From NCBI GenBank assembly GCA_016794365.1, contig JAEUKB010000022.1:62001-126000 (forward strand): a DNA stretch of 64,000 nt, given 5' to 3'. Below, piece by piece: positions 26,674-35,316 of this stretch. The stretch comes from Myxococcales bacterium (GTDB lineage Bacteria; Myxococcota_A; Polyangia; Palsa-1104; JAEUJZ01). The position numbers and the translations under genes are program-made. Below the pieces are notes generated by a model. The model ran no database searches and was not told where the DNA came from. It saw only the letters and a list, made by a program, of their open reading frames with translations. Every line of letters starts with the position of its first letter. The stretch's first letter is position 1.

Positions 26674-27744
26674 ATGATCGATGAGCTTGAGATCCAAGGC
26701 TTCCGCTGCTTCCACGCGTTGACCGCCAATCCCCTGGGCCGCGTAAACCTGCTGGTCGGCAAGAACAACGCCGGGAAGAGCGCCTTCTTGGACGCAGTAG
26801 AGCTGCTGGTGTCGGATGGGACGCCTCCGGTGTTTCGCAGCCTGGTGCGTCGGTCGGAATACTCGCGCAAGACCTATGAAGAGGTTTCCGGCAAGCTCTT
26901 TACCCAGTTTGAGCTGTATCCAGCCAATCTGTTTCATGGCCGTCAGCTGTTGCCAGATACAGAGTACTTCGTTCGCTCTCGCCATCAGGGTGTGTTCGTT
27001 CGGTATGTTGAAAAGTCTCACGAGATATCTGGCGGCCTCGCTGGGATGAAAGTTCGCTTTCGTGAAAAAACGCAGCTCGTGGCTCGCTGTCTACCAGCGG
27101 ATACGAACACAGAGTGGGACCTTGGCTTGGATAGAAGTTATTCGGTCAGAGCCAATAGCCTGGAGCCAAGCCGCGCCGAATCAAAAACACCGGCCTACTT
27201 TCTTCCAACCGCGCGAGCCGATATCCAGCTCTTGTCCAGGCTGTGGGATGACGTTCAGCTGACCGATGAAGAAGCGCTGATTCCCCAAATCCTTCAGTTC
27301 ATAGAGCCTCAGGTTGAGAAAGTGGGAAGGCGAGGGGATGGCGAGAACCTTCATTTTGTCGTGAGGTTCAAAGGAGACAAAGAGCCGAGGCGCTTGGGCT
27401 CACTCGGCGATGGCATGCGGCATCTGCTGGCGATTGCGTTGCATCTGGTTCCGGCGCGAAATGGGTATCTGTTCATCGATGAGATCGATACAGGGCTGCA
27501 TCACTCCGTGATGGCCCAGATGTGGCGGATGCTTATCGAGAGTGCGCGGCGATTGAATGTTCAAATCTTTGCGACCACGCACAGCATGGACTGTATTTAT
27601 GCCCTGGCCGCAGTCCATCAGCAGATGAACTTGACCAAAGAAGACTTGATGCTGCATCGGCTGGTGGCAGGGATGGACAAGACCATTCCCTATACGCCAG
27701 ATGACCTGGCGGCTGTGGCGGAGTTTCAAGGCGAGGTGCGCTGA
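26674..27744 (+). CDS. AAA-type (OLD-like) ATPase, candidate defence protein
   Basis: The 356-residue protein has an SMC/ABC-type ATPase layout. The N-terminus is ELEIQGFRCF. Walker A is GKNNAGKS (29-36), an LGDGMRHLLAIA signature is near residue 245, Walker B is YLFIDEID (Asp269/Glu270), and an ATTHS switch follows. These are features of AAA-15/AAA-21 and OLD-family ATPases. The next gene starts inside its stop codon and encodes a TOPRIM-like protein, a pairing typical of OLD-type and PARIS-type phage defence. Local GC is about 50-53% in 26881-27060, against 65-75% in flanking genes. Confidence 0.85.
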   Translation: MIDELEIQGFRCFHALTANPLGRVNLLVGKNNAGKSAFLDAVELLVSDGTPPVFRSLVRRSEYSRKTYEEVSGKLFTQFELYPANLFHGRQLLPDTEYFVRSRHQGVFVRYVEKSHEISGGLAGMKVRFREKTQLVARCLPADTNTEWDLGLDRSYSVRANSLEPSRAESKTPAYFLPTARADIQLLSRLWDDVQLTDEEALIPQILQFIEPQVEKVGRRGDGENLHFVVRFKGDKEPRRLGSLGDGMRHLLAIALHLVPARNGYLFIDEIDTGLHHSVMAQMWRMLIESARRLNVQIFATTHSMDCIYALAAVHQQMNLTKEDLMLHRLVAGMDKTIPYTPDDLAAVAEFQGEVR

Positions 27745-28418
27745 TGAAAGGGCCAGCTTCTCGCATGCCAAACGAGAGCAGTGACTATCGCTTGTTGGTG
27801 GAAGGATCGTCCGATCAGCACGCAATCATTCATTTGATGAAGCGGCACAAATACGACTGGGAAGATGGGAGCACGCAGCGGCCTTACGTGCAGTCCTATG
27901 ATGGACTGCCCAATCTGCCCCGGGCCATGACGGCGGCAAAGGCCAAGTCACGCCTGGGGATTGTGGTCGATGCCGATGAGTCCCCCGCTGCGCGCTGGCA
28001 AGAGCTGACCCGATGGCTCGCGCCGATCGTACAGAGTGTGCCCAGTGAGCCCGCAAAGGAGGGGCTGGTCCTGGAAGGGGTTGTCCCGGGCACCTGGGTG
28101 GGCGTCTGGATGATGCCGGACAACTGCGTACGCGGGGCCCTGGAGGATCTGGTGCAAGAGCTGCTGCCATCCGACGATCCCTGCTGGGCGCTGGCGCAGG
28201 AACAAGCCCGGACGGCAATGGATCGCTACGGTCGCAACTGCTCCTTTGGGTTTGCGCTCAAGAGCCAGCTTCATACCTGGCTGGCCTGGCAAGAGGAGCC
28301 GGGCATGTCCTTTGGTCAAGCGCTCAATACCAAGCTGCTGAAACATGACACCGAGAGAGCGTGTCAGTTTAAGGAATGGTTTTTGAAGCTATTTCCGACC
28401 CAACCAGCCGCTGCGTAG
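27744..28418 (+). CDS. DUF3226-like TOPRIM-fold protein, partner of the ATPase
   Basis: The 224-residue product has the DUF3226/TOPRIM arrangement: a LLVEGSSDQH strand-turn (Glu20, Asp24), then VVDADES (Asp76, Asp78). This is the acidic cluster that binds metal in TOPRIM nucleases and toprim-like effectors. Its ATG overlaps the ATPase stop, so the two are translationally coupled. By analogy with OLD nuclease and AriB it could be an effector cleaving nucleic acid once the ATPase senses infection; that role is inferred. Its last 30 bp overlap a convergent gene. Confidence 0.75.
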   Translation: MKGPASRMPNESSDYRLLVEGSSDQHAIIHLMKRHKYDWEDGSTQRPYVQSYDGLPNLPRAMTAAKAKSRLGIVVDADESPAARWQELTRWLAPIVQSVPSEPAKEGLVLEGVVPGTWVGVWMMPDNCVRGALEDLVQELLPSDDPCWALAQEQARTAMDRYGRNCSFGFALKSQLHTWLAWQEEPGMSFGQALNTKLLKHDTERACQFKEWFLKLFPTQPAAA

Positions 28419-29219
28419 CTCGGTGAGGAGGGCGGCGAGGAGGGCGGCGAGGTCGATGAGGAGGCGGGGGAGGGCCCAGACGCCGAGGGCGAGGACCGGG
28501 CTGAGGAAGACGGCTCTGCGTGGTTCGGTGATGGCGGCTTCCAGGGTGGGGTGGATGTCCAGGACAAGGGGCGCTTTGGGGCAGCGCAGTGCGTGCTGCT
28601 GACAGGACTGGCGGGCTGCGGTGGCAAAGCCGCTTGTGCGAAACAGGGTCGGGGTGACGCCAAGGGGGGCAGTGGGCGGCAGGCTGGGGCAGCCGTGGCG
28701 GTAGCCGCTCGTGCAGGTCACAAACGCCGCGACCGGATCGCCTGGCTGCCAGTCGGAATCGACCAGGGGCGCGACCACGTAGGTGGTGCGGGTGGTGCCG
28801 CCGCTCTTGCTCTTGTGGACCGAGACGTAGCGATGGGACAGCTCGCTGCGGATCTGAAGCGTGGCGGGGAGCAGGTAGACGCGACCGGACAAAGACGCAG
28901 CGGCGGAGCGGAGCGAGGTGACGGGCTGCGGGGTGGCGAGCGAGAGGGCAACGTAGTCCCCTGCGGTCATGGCGGTCATGACGATGGGGATCGAGCCCAA
29001 GATGAGCGCCCACCCGTCAAACCACGGCTCGTACTTGCCAAAGAAATAGGCACTGATCCCCAGCCAGCCCAAGGTGGCGCAGATGACCGGCAGAAACCAC
29101 GGGAGCACGACACCGAAGATCGCGCCGACCAGCCAGAGCGTGGCAAAGAACGCGAGGTTGTAGCCCAGCCTGGTCGCGAGCTTGCCAAGGTGCTCCACGA
29201 AGACTCCCCCGAGCTTCAT
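28389..29219 (-). CDS. Hypothetical membrane protein
   Basis: The 276-residue product has hydrophobic segments near residues 20-45, 45-65 and 70-95 and one near the C-terminus (VLALGVWALPRLLIDLAALLAAL). A cysteine-containing loop domain lies between (CTSGYRHGC, CQQHALRC). I do not recognise it. The gene overlaps the TOPRIM-like gene by 30 bp at its 3' end and ends 10 bp from the upstream UbiB gene on the same strand. Confidence 0.58.
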   Translation of the reverse strand: MKLGGVFVEHLGKLATRLGYNLAFFATLWLVGAIFGVVLPWFLPVICATLGWLGISAYFFGKYEPWFDGWALILGSIPIVMTAMTAGDYVALSLATPQPVTSLRSAAASLSGRVYLLPATLQIRSELSHRYVSVHKSKSGGTTRTTYVVAPLVDSDWQPGDPVAAFVTCTSGYRHGCPSLPPTAPLGVTPTLFRTSGFATAARQSCQQHALRCPKAPLVLDIHPTLEAAITEPRRAVFLSPVLALGVWALPRLLIDLAALLAALLTELRSGWLGRK

Positions 29220-29229
29220 GGACAGTAGT

Positions 29230-30504
29230 TTACAGCGAGAGCGCGAGGAAGAAGGGCATGGCTTCGTTCATCAGGTCGAGGGTCGGGTCGAGCTGCTTGC
29301 CGATGCCCTCGGTGACAGCGATGGCGATGTTGACCATGGTGAAGGTGGCGTTTACGCGGACGCGGTAGCGGCGCAGGATCTGGAGCATGTCGTAGACGAC
29401 CTTGGCGACCTCGACCTCGCCGAGTCGCTTGCCGTGCAGGCGATCGACAAAGCCTTGGATGGCCTGCTCAAAGCCTTGGCGGTCTTTGACATAGGGGGAC
29501 GGGCTGTGGGTGACCATGATCTCGGCCATGGTGTGACCATCGCCGCGTGCCCAGGCGGCAAAGTAGCGGGCGAAGGCGAGCCGGTGGGTCTGATCCATCT
29601 CGGCGACCAGGCCCAGATCGAGCAGCGCGACCTTGCCATCGGGGGTGACGAGCAGGTTGCCGGGGTGGAGGTCGGCGTGAACGAAGCCGTCGGCAAAGAT
29701 CATCTTGAGCATCACCCGAAAGCCCAGCTCGCCCAGGGCGCGCCGCTCGGGCTGGCTGCCGGTGCAGTCGAGGATCTTCTTGCCTTCGATAAAGTCCATG
29801 GTCAGCACGCGGCGGCTGCACAGCGCGTCGTGGAGCCGGGGCACGATGACCTGCGGATCGGCGGCAAAGTTTTGGGTGAAGCGGCGGTTGTTCTGGGCTT
29901 CGATGGTGAAGTCGAGCTGCATGGCGATGGCGCGACCGAACTGCTCGACGCTTTCCAAGGGGGCGAGCGTGCGCAGAGACGGAACCAGCTCCAGCAGGCG
30001 GGCGTAAAACGACATCACGGACAGGTCGAAGGCGCACAGCTCCTCGATGTCGGGGCGGCGGACCTTGACGGCGACCAGGTGGCCATCGGGCAAGCGGGCG
30101 CGGTGGACCTGCGCGACCGAGGCCGAGGCGATCGGCTGGGGGGAAAACTCGCGAAACAGGGCGGCGATGGGCTGTCCGAAGTCTTCGGCAATGGTGCGCT
30201 CGACCTGGGCAAAGGGGAACGGACCGACATCGTCTTGCAGGCGCGACAGGGCCAAGATGACATGCGGCGGCAGCAGATCGGGGCGCGTGGACATGATCTG
30301 CCCGACTTTGATGAAGGTCGCGCCCAGCCTGCGAAACAGTCCCAGGACGGACTCTCCAAACAGGGCTTGCCGATCGGCCAGGCTGCGTCCGGTGAGCCGA
30401 TACCCCAGGTAGACGAGTCCGTAGCGCAGGGCGGTTTCGACGAGCAGCAGGCAGATCACAAGCGCGCGAGCCAGCAGTCGCAGCTTCTGCCGAATGAGGT
30501 GCAT
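29230..30504 (-). CDS. ABC1/UbiB-family atypical kinase
   Basis: The 424-residue protein has the KxGQ motif of the family (FIKVGQIMSTR), an AVKV lysine, and the catalytic and metal region FVHADLHPGNLL and LLDLGLVAEM. Members support ubiquinone or menaquinone biosynthesis or lipid homeostasis through atypical ATPase/kinase activity. An N-terminal hydrophobic segment and a C-terminal hydrophobic segment suggest membrane association. TATAAT lies six bases before the ATG, so the message may be leaderless. Confidence 0.92.
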   Translation of the reverse strand: MHLIRQKLRLLARALVICLLLVETALRYGLVYLGYRLTGRSLADRQALFGESVLGLFRRLGATFIKVGQIMSTRPDLLPPHVILALSRLQDDVGPFPFAQVERTIAEDFGQPIAALFREFSPQPIASASVAQVHRARLPDGHLVAVKVRRPDIEELCAFDLSVMSFYARLLELVPSLRTLAPLESVEQFGRAIAMQLDFTIEAQNNRRFTQNFAADPQVIVPRLHDALCSRRVLTMDFIEGKKILDCTGSQPERRALGELGFRVMLKMIFADGFVHADLHPGNLLVTPDGKVALLDLGLVAEMDQTHRLAFARYFAAWARGDGHTMAEIMVTHSPSPYVKDRQGFEQAIQGFVDRLHGKRLGEVEVAKVVYDMLQILRRYRVRVNATFTMVNIAIAVTEGIGKQLDPTLDLMNEAMPFFLALSL

Positions 30505-30510
30505 GGGCGG

Positions 30511-30516
30511 ATTATA
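30511..30516 (-). promoter_or_regulatory. TATAAT -10 element immediately before the UbiB gene
   Basis: On the minus strand TATAAT is followed by only six bases (CCGCCC) before the ATG at 30504. This places the expected transcript start at or next to the start codon. No good -35 is seen. Confidence 0.45.
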
Positions 30517-30624
30517 CGTGACGGGACGGCGTGAGCACGCAGAACACCGAATCGCAGCGCGCGGCGGCCTGGGCGGGGGCGTCGATCACGTCAGGCGTGG
30601 GGCGGGACCGGCTGGGGCGATGGG

Positions 30625-32241
30625 CTACGGGGCCTTGGGCGGAACCTGGATGAGCATCATGCGACGCGGTCCAGTGATCTCGGCGTTGTCTACTTCCAGC
30701 AAGATGCGGTCGCTGGGGAAGCTGGGCACGGTGCGCGAGACCTGAAGCAGCGAGAGCAGGGCCACCTGACCGGACAGAAGGGTCTGGGTGGTCCGCCTGT
30801 CGGGATCGAGCAGGGAGAGGCGGTTGTGATCGCCGACCGTGGCGAGGTTGTCGTTTACGAGGAGGCGGCCATCGGACAGGACGTTGTAGTAGCCGACGTT
30901 GTCAGCGAGCCGGACAAAGGCGGACTGGGGATCGGTGGCAGAGCGGTCGAAGCTGCGCAGCTGGCCGAGCCTGCGCAAGGTGGCGGCGTTTTCCTTGAAG
31001 TAGACGTGCTGGCAGTCGGGGGAAAAGCGGACATCGCGGCCTCGGTCCATGAACTTGCGTCCGGCCAGGTAGCCATCGCCGACGCCGCGTCCGTAGCGCT
31101 CGGGCGGGTCGAGGGAATAGGCGAGGGCACCGTCTTCACACAAGGCGTAGAGCTGCTGGCCCAAGAAGTTGGTCAAGACGATGGGGGCCGATTTGCCGCT
31201 GGTTGCCGCTTGGCGAAGCTGGGTGCCGACGTAGTACAGGACGCTCTGCTGGGGGGCGGCGCTCCAGTCGGAGGGGCGGCAGGGCTCGCGATCGATGACG
31301 ACCACAGGGCCCGCGCTGGCAAACAAGGGGACGCGGCGCAGTCCATCCCAGTCGCAGGTGAGGATGGCCTGGGCATCGGGATCTGTGCCGACCACCGCGC
31401 CGTCTGCGGACAGGCGAACGCCCAGGTAGCGGCTCTTGCGGCTGTCGATGTCGTAGAGGAGGGGCAGCCCATCGGGATCGACAAAGAGCTGACCGCTCCT
31501 GGTGGCGGCCCCCCAGTAGACGATGCCAAGGTTCACAGTCTCATCGGTGTCGATGTAATAGGCGCGGGTGGTGATGTCGCCGCCCAGGATAAACAGGACG
31601 CGCTCGCCTGCGTCATAGACATACGGTCCCTGCTCCCAGGCAGGATCGGCGTCGAGAGGCCAGGGCAAGATGCGGTGCATGATGGTGCCATCGGGCTGCC
31701 TGCGGATCAGGTCGATGCCGATGTTGTCGCGGCTGCCACCAAAGGCGGCCAAGGTGTGCTCACCACACAGCAGCTTGATCTTGCCGCTCGGCTGGGCCAG
31801 CGCGGTGTAGGGTCCGTCTTCGGGCAGACCGGGGCGGTGCAGGGAATAGCGCGGCAGGTCAAAGCTCGACCCGCTGGGGAGCTGTGCGGTGCAGAAGCCA
31901 TGGCTCGGAGACGCCGGAAACGCGACCGCACGCTCGGGGATTTCAACGCGAGGATACGGCGGATCGAGCCCGACGACCTGCACCTTGCCAATCACGGGAT
32001 TGTCGGTCGGCTCGGGCTCGGGCGTGACCAAGGCCACCGAGACTTCTTCGCTCTGCCCAAGCAGGATGTGCGCGGCACGCAGGCGTCCTTCGATCGGCAA
32101 GAGCGTCGTGGACAGGCTCTGGCCTTCGATGCGCGTGACCTCGAGTGGCTCCGCACCGACCAGCTCGGAACATGCAGACAGAACCGACAGCCCAGCAAGC
32201 AGGCCGTAAGCTGCGAATTTCCCCACCAAATATGCCCCCAC
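30625..32241 (-). CDS. Lipoprotein with propeller-like repeats
   Basis: The 538-residue product has a lipoprotein signal (VLSAC) and a C-terminal region of repeated beta-blade-like segments (VLFILGGDITTRAYYID, QLFVDPDGLPLLYDID, VLYYVGTQLRQ, RDVRFSPDCQHVYFKE). It is probably a surface or periplasmic beta-propeller of unknown ligand. The upstream frame to the UbiB gene is separated by about 120 bp. Family not recognised. Confidence 0.68.
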   Translation of the reverse strand: MGAYLVGKFAAYGLLAGLSVLSACSELVGAEPLEVTRIEGQSLSTTLLPIEGRLRAAHILLGQSEEVSVALVTPEPEPTDNPVIGKVQVVGLDPPYPRVEIPERAVAFPASPSHGFCTAQLPSGSSFDLPRYSLHRPGLPEDGPYTALAQPSGKIKLLCGEHTLAAFGGSRDNIGIDLIRRQPDGTIMHRILPWPLDADPAWEQGPYVYDAGERVLFILGGDITTRAYYIDTDETVNLGIVYWGAATRSGQLFVDPDGLPLLYDIDSRKSRYLGVRLSADGAVVGTDPDAQAILTCDWDGLRRVPLFASAGPVVVIDREPCRPSDWSAAPQQSVLYYVGTQLRQAATSGKSAPIVLTNFLGQQLYALCEDGALAYSLDPPERYGRGVGDGYLAGRKFMDRGRDVRFSPDCQHVYFKENAATLRRLGQLRSFDRSATDPQSAFVRLADNVGYYNVLSDGRLLVNDNLATVGDHNRLSLLDPDRRTTQTLLSGQVALLSLLQVSRTVPSFPSDRILLEVDNAEITGPRRMMLIQVPPKAP

Positions 32242-32302
32242 CCCAGTGTACGCGGCTTTTGCAGCAGCCTGGAAGCGTCAAGCTGGCTACTATCGGTGGG
32301 CG

Positions 32303-32779
32303 ATGAAACCTAGCTACTTCCTGGTGAAAAGCGAGCCGTATAAGTACGCCTTTGCGACGCTGTGCAAGCAGGGTCGGACGATGTGGGATGGCGTGCGGAA
32401 CTTTGAAGCGCGCAACAACCTGCGCAGCATGAAGGTGGGGGATCTGCTGCTGTTTTATCACTCGAATGAGGGCAAGGCGGTGGTCGGGGTGGCGCAGGTG
32501 GTGCAAGCGGCGTATCCCGATCCGACCGCACCGGGGGAAGACTGGTCGGTGGTCGATGTCGCGCCGGTCTGTCCGCTGCGTGCGGAGGTGACGCTCGATC
32601 AGATTCGGCAAGAGCCGCGCCTTGCGCAGATCGCGCTGCTGCGGCGCAGTCGTCTGTCGGTGGTGCCAGTGACCGAAGCGGAGTTTGCGGTGGTGCTGGA
32701 GCTGGGCAAGACCAAGCTGCCCAAGGGTCGCAAGGCGGCGGCAGCACGGGCGATGGACGCGGAGGCTTCCGTGCAATGA
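32303..32779 (+). CDS. EVE (PUA-like) domain protein
   Basis: The 158-residue protein starts MKPSYFLVKSEP and contains WDGVRNFEARNNLRSMKVGDLLLFYHS, the EVE-domain pattern of a PUA-like fold that binds modified bases (homologous to THYN1). EVE proteins often sit in restriction or conflict contexts, but this copy is coupled to a P-type ATPase. The ATG at 32303 is chosen by homology; its stop overlaps the ATG of the next gene by 4 bp. Confidence 0.9.
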   Translation: MKPSYFLVKSEPYKYAFATLCKQGRTMWDGVRNFEARNNLRSMKVGDLLLFYHSNEGKAVVGVAQVVQAAYPDPTAPGEDWSVVDVAPVCPLRAEVTLDQIRQEPRLAQIALLRRSRLSVVPVTEAEFAVVLELGKTKLPKGRKAAAARAMDAEASVQ

Positions 32780-35307
32780 CTGATCCGGGCGGTCTGAGCA
32801 GCCAAGAAGCGGCGGAGCGACTGCGGCGACACGGTCGCAACGTGCTGCTCGGTCGGGAAGGGCCGTCGTTTTGGCGAACGCTCGGGGCGGTGCTGACCGA
32901 GCCGATGCTGATCCTGCTACTTGCCTGCGGGACGCTGTACTTGCTGCTCGGGGATCGCGGGGAAGCGGGCCTGCTCTTTACGTTTGTGCTGGTGGTGGTG
33001 GGGCTGACGCTGTGGCAAGAGCGGCGGACAGAGCGGGCGGTGGCGGCGCTGCGCAGCATGCAGAGTCCTCGGGCGACGGTGCTGCGGGATGGCAAGCAGC
33101 AGACGATCAGCGCCGAAGAGGTGGTGCCGGGGGATCTGCTCGTGCTGAGCGAAGGGCTGCGGGTGGCGGCGGATGCGCTTCTGCGCGTAGGCGAGAACGT
33201 CGTCTGTGATGAGTCGCTGCTGACCGGGGAGAGCGTGCCGGTTCGTAAGCGGCCCGTTTCGGGAAGTGCGCAGCCTGCGCGGCCCGGTGGGGACGATCTG
33301 CCGCAGCTCTTTATGGGCACGCTGTTGGTGGGCGGCAGCGGCTGTGCAGAGGTGACGGCGACGGGCGGGCAGACTGAAGTGGGCAAGATTGGCAAGGCGC
33401 TGGCCGAGATCGAGCCGCCGAGGACCCCGCTCGATGTGGAGATGAAGCGGCTGGTGCGGGGCATGGCGAGCATCGGCATCGTGCTGTGTGTGCTGGTGGT
33501 GCTGCTGCGCGGGCTTCTCTATAAGCAGTGGATCCAGGGGCTGCTCGCGGGGCTGGCGATGGCGATGTCGGTGCTGCCGGAAGAGCTGCCGATGATCCTG
33601 ACGGTGTTTCTATCGCTGGGGGCGTGGCGGATTGCCCATCACAACGTGCTGCTGCGCAGGCCGGGGGTGATCGAAGCGCTGGGGGCGGCGACCGTGCTGT
33701 GCTCGGACAAGACCGGGACGCTGACGCAGAACCGGATGACGGTGGCCAAGCTGTGGTGTCAGGGGGTCTTGCACTCGCTTGATGCGGGGGCGCTGCCCGC
33801 GTCCTTTGTGGATCTGGCGGTGGCGGCGCGGCTGGCAAGCCAGACGACCCCCAGTGATCCGATGGATCAGGCGCTTTTGGACGTTCAGACGCAGAAGTCG
33901 CTGCCGCTGGGGCTTTCGCTGACGCAGCTTCGGAAAGAGTATCCGCTTTTGCCGAGCCTGCTGGCGGTGACGCGGGCCTATGCGCAGCCCGATGGGACGC
34001 TGGCGCTGTTCTGCAAGGGCGCACCAGAGGCAGTGATCCTGCTGTGTCGGCTGCCCGAGACTGCGCGCAAGGATGTGCTGGCCGAAGCAGAGCGCATGGC
34101 GCAAGCGGGGCTGCGGGTGCTGGCGGTGGCCAAGGCGGACGCGGTCGCGGCGCTGCCGGACAGTCCCGAGCAGGTGCAGTTTACGCTGTGCGGGCTGTGC
34201 GGGTTTTTGGACCCGCTGCGTCCCGAGGTGCCGCAGGCCGTGGCCGAGTGTCGGCGGGCCGGGGTGCGGGTGCTGATGATTACGGGCGACTATCCGGCGA
34301 CGGCGCTGGCGATTGCGGCGCAGGCGGGGCTGGATGTCGCAGGCGGGGTGTTATCGGGCGCGGACTTGGAACAGCTATCGGACACCGCGCTGCGCGAACG
34401 GGTGGGGAAGGTGTCGGTGTTTGCGCGGATGGTGCCCAAGCAGAAGCTGCGGCTGGTCGAGGCGCTCCAGGCAGCGGGTGGCATCGTGGCGATGACCGGC
34501 GATGGGGTCAACGATGCGCCCGCGCTCAAGGCGGCGCACATTGGCATCTCGATGGGCAAGCGCGGGACGGACGTGGCACGGGAAGCGTCGGCGCTGGTGC
34601 TGGCGGATGACAACTTCGCAAGCATCGTGGCGGCGATGCGGCTCGGGCGGCGGATCTTCGACAACCTGCGCAAGGCGGTGGCGTATACGTTCGCGGTCCA
34701 CGTTCCGATTGCCGGGCTGTCGCTTTTGTCGCCACTGCTTGGCTGGCCGCTCATCCTTTTGCCTTCGCACATCGCGGTGCTGGAGATGATCATCGATCCG
34801 TCGTGCGGGCTGATCTTTGAAGGGACTGAGGCCGAGCCGCACATCATGGAGCGTCCGCCGCGTCCGCTTGGACAGCCGATGGTGACGGGCTGGGTGCTGG
34901 TGCTGTCGCTGTTGCAAGGGGCGATGGTGCTGTGCGGCTGCACGGCGATGTATTACCTGGCGGCGGGGCTGGGTCATTCGCCTACGCAGATTCGGGCGAT
35001 GGTGTTTTCGACGCTGGTCTTTGCAAACCTGGGACTTATCACGGTCAGTCGTTCGTGGAGTCAGTCGGCGCTCCAGACGCTGTGGCAAGGCGGCAAGCTG
35101 CTGTGGGCGCTTATCGCGGGGACGGTTGGGCTGGGGGCGCTGGTGCTGCTCATGCCGCCGCTCCAGCGGCTGTTTTCACTGGCGCCGCTGTCGCTGCGGG
35201 ACGTGGTGCTGTGTCTGGCCGTGGCGGTGGGCAGCGTGGTGTGGTTTGAGCCGGTCAAGCTGGTGCTGCGCAAGCAGCTGCGGCAGATGACGCAGCGGAA
35301 TCGATAA
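32776..35307 (+). CDS. Cation-transporting P-type ATPase
   Basis: The 843-residue membrane protein has the TGES actuator motif (150-153), an intramembrane SVLPEELPM motif and the phosphorylation motif CSDKTGTLTQN (aspartate 311). Ten or so membrane helices are expected, and the C-terminal region matches P-type class II pumps. By family it moves Ca2+, Mg2+ or Na+ out of the cell; the ion is not determined. It overlaps the EVE gene by 4 bp (ATGA) and lies 9 bp before the VWA gene, so the three form an operon. Confidence 0.9.
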   Translation: MTDPGGLSSQEAAERLRRHGRNVLLGREGPSFWRTLGAVLTEPMLILLLACGTLYLLLGDRGEAGLLFTFVLVVVGLTLWQERRTERAVAALRSMQSPRATVLRDGKQQTISAEEVVPGDLLVLSEGLRVAADALLRVGENVVCDESLLTGESVPVRKRPVSGSAQPARPGGDDLPQLFMGTLLVGGSGCAEVTATGGQTEVGKIGKALAEIEPPRTPLDVEMKRLVRGMASIGIVLCVLVVLLRGLLYKQWIQGLLAGLAMAMSVLPEELPMILTVFLSLGAWRIAHHNVLLRRPGVIEALGAATVLCSDKTGTLTQNRMTVAKLWCQGVLHSLDAGALPASFVDLAVAARLASQTTPSDPMDQALLDVQTQKSLPLGLSLTQLRKEYPLLPSLLAVTRAYAQPDGTLALFCKGAPEAVILLCRLPETARKDVLAEAERMAQAGLRVLAVAKADAVAALPDSPEQVQFTLCGLCGFLDPLRPEVPQAVAECRRAGVRVLMITGDYPATALAIAAQAGLDVAGGVLSGADLEQLSDTALRERVGKVSVFARMVPKQKLRLVEALQAAGGIVAMTGDGVNDAPALKAAHIGISMGKRGTDVAREASALVLADDNFASIVAAMRLGRRIFDNLRKAVAYTFAVHVPIAGLSLLSPLLGWPLILLPSHIAVLEMIIDPSCGLIFEGTEAEPHIMERPPRPLGQPMVTGWVLVLSLLQGAMVLCGCTAMYYLAAGLGHSPTQIRAMVFSTLVFANLGLITVSRSWSQSALQTLWQGGKLLWALIAGTVGLGALVLLMPPLQRLFSLAPLSLRDVVLCLAVAVGSVVWFEPVKLVLRKQLRQMTQRNR

Positions 35308-35316
35308 GGAGTGGCG

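Noticed and set aside
29182-30534. Plus-strand frame of 450 codons opposite UbiB
   Set aside because: It is antisense to the well-supported UbiB gene, and its Gly/Asp-rich product has no motif.
30826-32313. Plus-strand frame of 495 codons opposite the propeller lipoprotein
   Set aside because: The minus-strand gene has a signal peptide and blade repeats; the plus frame has neither.
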